Shown: piece by piece, positions 19,570 to 25,918 of the stretch
Numbering within the stretch: position 1 is the stretch's first letter
How the letters are laid out: each line of letters opens with the position of its first letter
Origin: Methylibium sp. Root1272
GTDB lineage: Bacteria; Pseudomonadota; Gammaproteobacteria; Burkholderiales; Burkholderiaceae_C
NCBI RefSeq assembly: GCF_001425905.1
Contig: NZ_LMDY01000012.1
Coordinates: 311,734-375,733 of the forward strand
Reading direction: 5' to 3'
Length of the DNA stretch: 64,000 nucleotides
Position numbers and translations under genes: made by a program
Notes under the pieces: generated by a model
The model's database searches: none
What the model was told of the DNA's origin: nothing
Seen by the model: the letters and a program-made list of their open reading frames with translations, nothing else

Positions 19570-20508
19570 ATGACCGAACCCAAGGCGATCGACGGTGTGC
19601 TGGTCCAATGGGGCGACCGCCTGTTCTACCCCGGCAACCGCATCGTCAGGCCGCGGTCCGAACCGCGGCTGCGGCCACCGGGTCTGGCGGACCGCGCTGC
19701 CGCGGTCCGCGCGCGCATCGCGGCCACCGTGCTGCGCCGCGCACCGCAGGTGATGGTCAAGGTCACGGGTGGCGGGCGCGGCATGAAGGCGATCGCGGCC
19801 CACTTCCGCTACATCAGCAAGCAAGGCCGGCTCGAGATCGAGGACGAGCGCGGCCAGACCACCCAGGGCCGCGACGCGGTGCGCGAGCTGGTCGACGAGT
19901 GGCGCCATGGCGGCAGCCGGATCGACGACCACAGCGAGCGGCGCGAGGCCTACAACTTGATGCTGTCGATGCCGCGCGGGACGGCCGACGCATCGATCGT
20001 CCTGCGCGCCGCGCGCGAGTTCGCGCAGGCCGAGCTGGCCGACCACAAGTACGTGATGGTGCTGCACGACCACCAGGCCAATCCGCACGTGCACCTGAGC
20101 GTGCGCGCCGAGTCGCGGCACGGCCGGCGACTCAACCCGCGCAAGGCCGACCTGCAGCGCTGGCGCGAGACCTTCGCCGAGAAGCTGCGCGGCCACGGCA
20201 TCGACGCCGAGGCGACGCGGCAGGCGACGCGCGGCGCGACGCGGGCACATCCGTCGCTGTGGCAGGTCAAGGCCGGCGAGGACGGGCGGCTGTTGCGGCC
20301 GCGTGGGGCGGCTCGCAACGGCGTGACCTCGGCCGGCCGCCAGTCGGCGCTCGAAGCCTGGTCACAGATCGGCCGCGCCCTGGCGCGCTCCGGCGATGCC
20401 GGTGACCGCCGGCTCGCCGAAGCGATCGGGCGTTTCACGCGGGAGGGGGAGGTCGACCGTGGGGCGGCGCGGTCACCCAGCGGCGCGGCGCAAGGGCGGC
20501 CGCGCTGA
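19570..20508 (+). CDS. MobP/VirD2-type relaxase
   Basis: 312 residues from the ATG at 19570 (GTG at 19567 is also possible). Relaxase motif III HDHQANPHVHLSV (166-178) provides the metal-binding His triad. A Tyr in KAIAAHFRYISKQGRL (about 81) is a candidate nucleophile. Motif spacing fits the VirD2/TraI(RP4) MobP class. It nicks oriT and pilots the strand. The protein stops shortly after the nuclease domain; the LPD7 domain often fused to such relaxases is encoded separately at 30651-31733. Confidence 0.88.
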   Translation: MTEPKAIDGVLVQWGDRLFYPGNRIVRPRSEPRLRPPGLADRAAAVRARIAATVLRRAPQVMVKVTGGGRGMKAIAAHFRYISKQGRLEIEDERGQTTQGRDAVRELVDEWRHGGSRIDDHSERREAYNLMLSMPRGTADASIVLRAAREFAQAELADHKYVMVLHDHQANPHVHLSVRAESRHGRRLNPRKADLQRWRETFAEKLRGHGIDAEATRQATRGATRAHPSLWQVKAGEDGRLLRPRGAARNGVTSAGRQSALEAWSQIGRALARSGDAGDRRLAEAIGRFTREGEVDRGAARSPSGAAQGRPR

Positions 20509-20558
20509 GGGCGGCGACGCTATGTCGACCGAGAAGCAGGGTGAGTGACTTGCGGTAA

Positions 20559-20583
20559 TGCTGGATGAATATACAGTATCCAG
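20559..20583 (+). promoter_or_regulatory. LexA-like SOS box
   Basis: Read on the minus strand, 20559-20578 is TACTGTATATTCATCCAGCA. It matches the first ten bases of the E. coli-type SOS box and the distal CAG core. A CTGGAT...ATCCAG dyad (20561-20583) surrounds it. It lies 40 nt upstream of the small gene at 20624, so that gene is probably SOS-induced. Confidence 0.6.
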
Positions 20584-20623
20584 CCGACTTCACTTCACGC
20601 ATGTCCTCCGTCCACCGATCGCT

Positions 20624-20905
20624 ATGAACGCCCCGCTCCTCCCCGAAGTGCTCCTCGGTCCGCGTCGCGACGACGAGCCAGCCTTGCCCCTTGAGACCGA
20701 GGGCGTGCAGCGCTACGTGTGGGAGGGCGCCTTCGGCCCGATGCTGATCGAGGTGCGGGAGGGGGCGGCCTTCGTGAACGGACAGCGCGTCACGTCGATC
20801 GGGGAGATGCGTGAAGCCTCCGTCGCAGGTCAAGGCACTCCGCCGGCCGCGAGTTCCGGGGACGTGTCCCCTCCCGATGGCTCACCGATGACGTATCGAG
20901 AATGA
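20624..20905 (+). CDS. Small hypothetical protein downstream of a LexA-like box
   Basis: 93 residues, MNAPLLPEVLLGPRRDDEPA... with a compact middle segment (QRYVWEGAFGPMLIEVREG, then AAFVNGQRVTSIGEM) that looks like a folded beta-rich domain, and a Pro/Ser/Gly-rich tail. No family recognised. The ATG at 20624 is chosen because the upstream in-frame ATG at 20558 lies within the putative operator. It precedes the XRE gene in the same direction. Confidence 0.55.
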   Translation: MNAPLLPEVLLGPRRDDEPALPLETEGVQRYVWEGAFGPMLIEVREGAAFVNGQRVTSIGEMREASVAGQGTPPAASSGDVSPPDGSPMTYRE

Positions 20906-20986
20906 TCCAATTCAGATGGGATCGACAACGCACAAGCCTACCCTTGACCTGGCGAAGCAACGGTTGAAGAAGCATAGGAGTGCCGC

Positions 20987-21295
20987 ATGACGAGCAGAAC
21001 CATCGCGAAGGCGAACCCGCACATCGGATCGGACTTCGCCGACTTCATGGAGGACGAGGGCCACTACGGAGATGCCCAGGCGATCGCGGTCAAGCGGGTG
21101 CTGGCCTACCAGCTGGAGCGCGACATGCAGAAGGTCAAGCTGACCAAGGCAGCGATGGCCCGACGGATGGGGACCACGCGGGCGCAGCTCGATCGGCTGC
21201 TGAATCCCGAGAACCCGTCGACGACGCTGCAGACGCTGGTGAAGGCGGCCGGCGCGGTCGGCAAGCGGATCAAGATCTCGTTCGTGAACGCCTAA
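20987..21295 (+). CDS. XRE family HTH protein (HigA-like antitoxin, orphan)
   Basis: 102 residues. The HTH is at about 50-85 (LTKAAMARRMGTTRAQLDRLL, then NPENPSTTLQTLVKAAGAVG), typical of the short XRE antitoxins encoded next to RelE/HigB toxins. No toxin gene sits directly upstream or downstream, so it is either an orphan antitoxin or a stand-alone regulator of the element. The RBS-like AGGAG is 8 nt before the ATG. Confidence 0.82.
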   Translation: MTSRTIAKANPHIGSDFADFMEDEGHYGDAQAIAVKRVLAYQLERDMQKVKLTKAAMARRMGTTRAQLDRLLNPENPSTTLQTLVKAAGAVGKRIKISFVNA

Positions 21296-21562
21296 GTCGT
21301 CAGCCGGGCCAGACCGGCAGCTTGTTGCGGTGGCGGTGGTCGTTCTCCGACCTCGAGCCGACCGTCAGGTATCGTGGAGTAGACGCTGATGTGGAACCGT
21401 GATCCTGTCCTTGGCCTTGAGCACAACCGTGCGGCAGCGATGTTTGCGCGTGCGCTCAGCCTGAAGGCATCGCCACAGCGAGTCTTCCCGCGGGGGCGTC
21501 AGTTGCGATTGCGTTGCTTGAGCTGCAATCGGCCTCAGCGCTCCATCCCGTGGCGCGGGTGG

Positions 21563-21925
21563 TCAGATCAGCGGAAGTGACTTGGCTGTCAGGGCGTCCC
21601 GGGCGAGATGTGCCAAGTAGGCTCCACCGCCAACCAGCAGCAGGACACGAGCGAGTCGTTTCCACTCGTCCTCGGCTTCCCACTTGTAGACCCGATGCAT
21701 CAGGCAGGCCAGAGCGGTCGCCGTCGTGATGCTGTGAAAGAACCGCCGATGGTTCGGGTGCACCGCGGGTTCCAAGATATCCGGAAGAGACGGCAAGCAC
21801 GCGGCCGCGGCTCCCATGGAGATGGACGCCACGCCAACAGGGCGGCCTTCGCGGTGCTGGACAACTGCGGTCGCGGCCGCGACGGCGAAGAAGTTGAAAC
21901 TGGCGTGTTCGGCTGCGCAGGCCAT
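21563..21925 (-). CDS. YdjM/DUF457-like integral membrane metal-dependent hydrolase
   Basis: 120 residues from the ATG at 21925, which has a good RBS (AAGGAGGGG). The motif PDILEPAVHPNHRRFFHS (residues 48-65) matches the D...EP...HR..HS core of the YdjM/DUF457 family of inner-membrane metal-dependent hydrolases. It is short for the family, with two to three TM segments. It is last in a four-gene minus-strand operon starting with DUF2188. Biological role unknown; E. coli YdjM is SOS-regulated. Confidence 0.72.
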   Translation of the reverse strand: MACAAEHASFNFFAVAAATAVVQHREGRPVGVASISMGAAAACLPSLPDILEPAVHPNHRRFFHSITTATALACLMHRVYKWEAEDEWKRLARVLLLVGGGAYLAHLARDALTAKSLPLI

Positions 21926-21954
21926 GGCCCCTCCTTGAATTGTCGCTTCGTGCG

Positions 21955-22236
21955 TTAGCTGCCAAAAAGCCGACGGCGATCTTTGCAATACGTCTTGACG
22001 GCCACGAGCAAGAAGCTGCCGAGCGATATCCAGGCGGCCATGTCGTAGCGGCGCATGAGATGGTCCCCGAGCACGTCTGTTAGTGGCGCCAGTGGGCCAC
22101 GCAGCTCGAGTCCGCTGACGAGTACAGGGCCCATGATCTGGAAGCCGATAAAGAAGGCCACCCCGAAGGCAAGCGCAAGCTTCGTCTTCGTGGAATGACT
22201 GAGCACCAGCAGGACCTCGACAAGCCAATCGACCAT
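21955..22236 (-). CDS. Small membrane protein, unknown function
   Basis: 93 residues, MVDWLVEVLLVLSHSTKTK..., with two TM helices (about 17-40 and 68-88) and a basic C-terminus (KDRRRLFGS). The start at 22236 is preferred over the longer Arg-rich extension into the upstream gene. It sits between the 73-residue protein and the YdjM-like gene in one operon. No family recognised; a two-TM protein next to small soluble genes in a cargo bay could be a membrane effector, which is speculation. Confidence 0.65.
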   Translation of the reverse strand: MVDWLVEVLLVLSHSTKTKLALAFGVAFFIGFQIMGPVLVSGLELRGPLAPLTDVLGDHLMRRYDMAAWISLGSFLLVAVKTYCKDRRRLFGS

Positions 22237-22255
22237 GTTGTGATCTCGCTTAGGT

Positions 22256-22477
22256 TCAGCCAGCGACCGCCGCCTTCGCGGCTTCGATCGCAGCTTCCGA
22301 GCCCTGAAACTCGATCGTCCGGATGCTTCCATCCGGCTTTCGACTGAACCGGACCGTCACACCACCATGCCGCGCCGCTGCACTCCGCGCCTTCTTGGTG
22401 ATGTGCTTCTCGGCATCGGCCATGGCTGCTCGCATCAGGTCGGCCTTGCTGGGGAGCTTGATGTCGATCTTGATCAT
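22256..22477 (-). CDS. 73-residue conserved-looking small protein
   Basis: MIKIDIKLPSKADLMRAAMA... with an amphipathic N-terminal helix and a C-terminal beta-alpha segment (GGVTVRFSRKPDGSIRTIEF, then GSEAAIEAAKAA). Its ATG overlaps the DUF2188 stop (ATGA), so it is translationally coupled and probably a partner of that protein. No family name recognised. Confidence 0.7.
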   Translation of the reverse strand: MIKIDIKLPSKADLMRAAMADAEKHITKKARSAAARHGGVTVRFSRKPDGSIRTIEFQGSEAAIEAAKAAVAG

Positions 22478-22707
22478 TTGCGATCCTTCGGCGGGCAGGG
22501 GTCGTTGCCGTAGGAGTCGCGGGCACGGATTCGGTCGTTGCGACCGTGGATCAGGAGCTCCCCTTGGCCCTGACGCGCCATCTGTCGCCCGGCCTGGATG
22601 GCCTGCGCCTGCGTTCCGAACACCTGGGTCGCGCGCTGTCCACCTTCACGGAGCGTGCCCCAGCCGTTGTCGCGCTGAACGATGTGAACGTTGTTCCGGT
22701 TGGCCAT
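22474..22707 (-). CDS. DUF2188 domain protein
   Basis: 77 residues: NNVHIVQRDNGWGTLREGGQ, then AIQAGRQMARQGQGELLIHG and RNDRIRARDSYGNDPCPP. This is the full DUF2188 pattern (V-x-DGW, Gly turn, helix, IHGR..I..RDSYG.DP). The domain is a short alpha/beta fold of unknown role common in mobile regions. ATG 22707 with GGAGG 9 nt upstream. First gene of a four-gene minus-strand operon driven by the promoter at 22743-22771. Confidence 0.88.
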   Translation of the reverse strand: MANRNNVHIVQRDNGWGTLREGGQRATQVFGTQAQAIQAGRQMARQGQGELLIHGRNDRIRARDSYGNDPCPPKDRK

Positions 22708-22742
22708 CACGAACCTCCAGTTCGCTGAAGTTGACGGAAGTG

Positions 22743-22771
22743 AGTTTACAAACCATACTTAAAAAAGTCAA
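22743..22771 (-). promoter_or_regulatory. Sigma-70 promoter for the DUF2188 operon, embedded in a putative XRE operator
   Basis: On the minus strand TTGACT (22771-22766), a 17-bp spacer and TAAACT (22748-22743). Inverted GTTTAC (22744-22749) and GTAAAC (22775-22780) flank it. The divergent XRE-ImmA/IrrE gene starts at 22801, so a product binding here could control both directions. Confidence 0.7.
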
Positions 22772-22800
22772 TACGTAAACAAACGGGCGCGGAGAACACC

Positions 22801-23868
22801 ATGATCGGAAACCGACTTAAGAGGGCGCGAGGAGCCTGTGGCTTGTCGCTGCGCGAGCTTGAGGCTGCGATCCAAGGGCAGGTCTCGGCACAAGCCATCG
22901 GCAAGTACGAGCGCGACGAGATGATGCCGAGCTCCACGATCCTGCTGGCTCTATGCAAGGCCTTGCAGGTCTCGCCGGAGTACCTGCTCAGCGAGCGCGA
23001 GATCGCGCTGACGGGCGTGGACTTTCGCAAGGCACCGCATGCGGGCGCCAAGGAAGAACGTGCCGTGGAAGCTTCTGTGCTCGACCAGGTCGAGCGCTAC
23101 TTGGAGCTGGAGGAGTTGCTGCCCGGCGTGGAGCAGCCCTGGAATGCCCCTGCCGGGGAAGCTTTTGACGTCAGCCGCATCGAGGACGCCGAGCAGGCCG
23201 CCGACGCCTTGCGGCATCTATGGAAGCTGGGCATCGACCCGATCCCGCTCATGGCCGAACTGCTGGAGGACAAGGGCGTGAAGGTCATTGCCCTGGACTT
23301 GCCGGAGAACGTTTCTGGCTCCAAGGCCTTCGTGCAGCGTCCAGAGCGGGAGGAAGTGCCGGTGATCGTTGTCAATCAGAGCCATAACGGCGAGCGGCAG
23401 AGGTTCACGCTGGCCCACGAACTTGCGCACTTGGTGTTGCGCTTCAGTGGGCTAAACGACGCGGAGCAAGAGAAGGCCGCCGATCGATTCGCGGGAGCCT
23501 TCCTGATGGCCAAGGACATGGTTCTAGGGTTGCTCGGTACGCACCGCACGTCGATCGCGATCGGTGAGCTGGCTGAGCTGAAGAAGATCTTCAAGGTCAG
23601 CATCGCCTCGCTGGTGGTTCGCTGCGCTCAGCTCGGCGTTCTGCCGAAAGCCGCCTACGGCCGGTTGTGGGCCCAGATCAAGGATTTGGGATGGAACAGC
23701 CAAGCGTCCGCCGAACCCAACCTTCTGCCGCCCGAAGTGCCGCAACGCATGGAGCGTCTGTGTCTGCGCGCGGTGGCTGAGGGAGCCATATCGGAGGCCC
23801 GTGCCGCGGAACTGCTGAACATCAGCGTCCGCGAGCTGGATCGCCGACTGATGGGTCAGGGTGCCTGA
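22801..23868 (+). CDS. XRE repressor fused to ImmA/IrrE metalloprotease
   Basis: 355 residues. N-terminal XRE HTH (NRLKRARGACGLSLRELEAA..., residues 4-64). C-terminal ImmA/IrrE (COG2856) zinc-protease domain with FTLAHELAHLVL (202-213) and a downstream EKAADRFAGAFLM carrying the third ligand region. In ICEBs1, ImmA cleaves the ImmR repressor to induce the element; single-chain fusions like this are common in phage and ICE modules and are thought to self-regulate. Followed after 6 nt by a PIN protein, so the pair probably forms one regulatory or toxin-antitoxin unit. Confidence 0.92.
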   Translation: MIGNRLKRARGACGLSLRELEAAIQGQVSAQAIGKYERDEMMPSSTILLALCKALQVSPEYLLSEREIALTGVDFRKAPHAGAKEERAVEASVLDQVERYLELEELLPGVEQPWNAPAGEAFDVSRIEDAEQAADALRHLWKLGIDPIPLMAELLEDKGVKVIALDLPENVSGSKAFVQRPEREEVPVIVVNQSHNGERQRFTLAHELAHLVLRFSGLNDAEQEKAADRFAGAFLMAKDMVLGLLGTHRTSIAIGELAELKKIFKVSIASLVVRCAQLGVLPKAAYGRLWAQIKDLGWNSQASAEPNLLPPEVPQRMERLCLRAVAEGAISEARAAELLNISVRELDRRLMGQGA

Positions 23869-23874
23869 GTAGTC

Positions 23875-24372
23875 ATGGTTATCCTGGTCTCGGACACTTC
23901 CGTGCTGATCGACTTGGAGCGAGGCGGGCTCCTGGAGCCCGCCTTTTCATGCGGCCTCACCATGGTGGTGCCAGATCTGCTGTACGCGCGTGAGCTTGAA
24001 TCGGACAACGGGCCTTTGCTGCGGCGTCTCGGGCTGGGTGTTGTGGCGCTCACCCCAGACGAAGTGGTCTTTGCCCAGGAGCTCCGTCAGCAGCAGCCCG
24101 GCTTGTCGCTTCCCGACTGTTTTGCCCTTAGCTGTGCGCTGCGACCGGAGCATGCCTTGGTGACTGGCGACAAGCTCTTGCGTACGGAGGCGCAATCTTG
24201 GAAGTGCACGGTTTACGGGTTGCTGTGGATCCTCGACCAGATGGAGGCATCCGGAACCGTTGGCACGGCAACGCTCCACGAGGGCCTGACACGTATCTCG
24301 AATCACCACCGCTGCCGACTGCCCAAAAGCGAAGTTCAAGGTCGGATGCAACGATGGTCGCCTCTTGCGTGA
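23875..24372 (+). CDS. PIN-domain protein, putative nuclease toxin
   Basis: 165 residues. PIN motifs: VSDTSVLIDLERGG (first Asp, residues 5-18), LSLPDCFALSCA (central Asp, about 82) and LVTGDKLLRTEA (third acidic site, about 100). The fold and length fit DUF3368/VapC-like PIN ribonucleases. It is translated just after the XRE-ImmA/IrrE gene, a recurrent COG2856-PIN pairing in which the PIN product would be the toxin or effector. Target RNA unknown. Confidence 0.85.
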   Translation: MVILVSDTSVLIDLERGGLLEPAFSCGLTMVVPDLLYARELESDNGPLLRRLGLGVVALTPDEVVFAQELRQQQPGLSLPDCFALSCALRPEHALVTGDKLLRTEAQSWKCTVYGLLWILDQMEASGTVGTATLHEGLTRISNHHRCRLPKSEVQGRMQRWSPLA

Positions 24373-24739
24373 GTAGACCGACGATTGACTGAGACTCTTC
24401 GACCCGCGGCAGCTATCGACGTGCCATGGCGGGGCCTTGGCAGCGGGGGCTGATAAGCGGCCCAACTTTGGCAAGTCGACCCTGCCGCCTGAAAGTCCGG
24501 GATAGAAGACTCCCTTCTACCCCTGGGCAGCGAAACCGAGGTTCATAGGCGCGGAAACGGCCGGCCAGACGGACCGCGGATGTACGGATATCCAGGCTGT
24601 TAATTTATACGGCACTACTGGTAGTGCCTTGACTCCTCAGGAAGCCTGTATATAGTGTTTGGCAGCACTCTTTCGGATTGAGTGCTAACGCATCTGGCGA
24701 ACCCCTTCCCGCAAAAATCCGAAACGGAGTTCGACAGTC
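24373..24739 (+). promoter_or_regulatory. Leader region of the ubiquitin-like operon: palindrome plus strong promoter
   Basis: No gene seen. An 18-bp perfect palindrome GGCACTAC-TG-GTAGTGCC (24612-24629) directly abuts a promoter: TTGACT (24630-24635), 16-bp spacer, TATAGT (24652-24657). The first gene begins at 24740 with CGGAG about 10 nt before its ATG. The palindrome is well placed for an activator or for a repressor that reaches the -35 element. The rest of the gap (24373-24600) shows nothing recognisable. Confidence 0.8.
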
Positions 24740-25918
24740 ATGCCGACAGCACACACCATCACCTTCTACCCCGTCGGCAACGGCGACACCTGCCAGATCC
24801 TCCTGGCCGGCGGCAAGCGCGCCCTGTTCGACTACTGCCACCGAAGGGTGGCGGAGGACGAGAACGACCCTCGGATCGACCTGAAGAAGCACCTCCAGGA
24901 CGAACTGAAGTCGGCCAAGCGCGACTACTTCGACATGGTTGCGTTCACGCACGCCGATACGGATCACATCTGCGGCAGTACCGACTTCTTTGAGTTGCGC
25001 CACGCCGCCCTCTACCAGGGCAACGGCCGCATCAAGATCAACGAACTGTGGCTGCCCGCGGCGATGTTGATCGAAGATGTCGCTCGCGAGCAAATGAGCG
25101 ACGAGTTCGCGATCCTGCGCCGCGAGGGGCGGCATCGCCTTCTTGAAGGCAAGGGTATCCGCGTGTTTTCCAAGCCCCAAGCCCTGCTCGATTGGCTACA
25201 CCCAGCGCTGCGCGCGCGAGGCGAGCCGGTCACCGCGCGCGATCACCTGTTTGTCGATGCCGGCACGGTCGTCGACAGCTTCTCGCTCGCCAACGACAGC
25301 ATCGAGTTCTTCTGCCACTCGCCGTTCATCAAGCATTGCGACGAAGGCGACGTTGTCCGCAACGACGCATCGCTCATCTTCAACGTGCGCCTGCGGGCCG
25401 ACGGCGCCGACTACGACTTCATGCAGGTCGGCGATAGCACCTGGGAAGTGCTCGAAGATGTGGTAGCCATCACCCGAGCCCACAGTAACGATGACCGCCT
25501 GCGCTGGAACCTATTCAACATACCGCACCACTGCAGCTACCGTGCGTTGAGCGACGTGAAGGGAGAGCGCGAAACTGTCCCCAAGCCGCGCATCAAGGAA
25601 CTGCTTCTTGAGGGCCAAGCCGGGGCCTACCTCGTCAGTTCGAGCAATCCGATCCCTGACTCGTCGGACATGTACAAGCAGGATCAACCGCCGCACATTC
25701 AGGCACGCAAGGCCTACGAGTCCCATCTGCGCCAAGTAGCCGGGCGCAAGTTTCTGGTAACGATGGAGGAGCCTAACGCGACGAAGCCCAAGCCCTTGAC
25801 CTTCGAGGTCACGGCCGGCGGTGTTTCGTGGATCAAGGCCATCGTCGGGGCCCCCGCCATCGTCGGTGCGACGGCTCCAAGGGCCGGGCTGGCATCCCCG
25901 CCTTCGCGCTTGGGCTGA
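24740..25918 (+). CDS. MBL-fold hydrolase, first gene of E2-E1-JAB/patatin operon
   Basis: 392 residues. Metallo-beta-lactamase fold of the ComEC/Rec2-like soluble type. Metal motif FTHADTDHICG (69-79, HxDxDH), a candidate Asp ligand in QVGDST (about 232), and IPHHCSYRAL (261-270), which corresponds to the HHGS segment of ComEC-like enzymes with Cys replacing Gly. Such proteins hydrolyse phosphodiester or other ester bonds; the substrate is not predictable. No signal peptide or TM, so it is cytoplasmic. Its TGA overlaps the ATG of the next gene (TGATG). A possible role is to degrade a nucleotide signal or nucleic acid; this is inference. Confidence 0.85.
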   Translation: MPTAHTITFYPVGNGDTCQILLAGGKRALFDYCHRRVAEDENDPRIDLKKHLQDELKSAKRDYFDMVAFTHADTDHICGSTDFFELRHAALYQGNGRIKINELWLPAAMLIEDVAREQMSDEFAILRREGRHRLLEGKGIRVFSKPQALLDWLHPALRARGEPVTARDHLFVDAGTVVDSFSLANDSIEFFCHSPFIKHCDEGDVVRNDASLIFNVRLRADGADYDFMQVGDSTWEVLEDVVAITRAHSNDDRLRWNLFNIPHHCSYRALSDVKGERETVPKPRIKELLLEGQAGAYLVSSSNPIPDSSDMYKQDQPPHIQARKAYESHLRQVAGRKFLVTMEEPNATKPKPLTFEVTAGGVSWIKAIVGAPAIVGATAPRAGLASPPSRLG

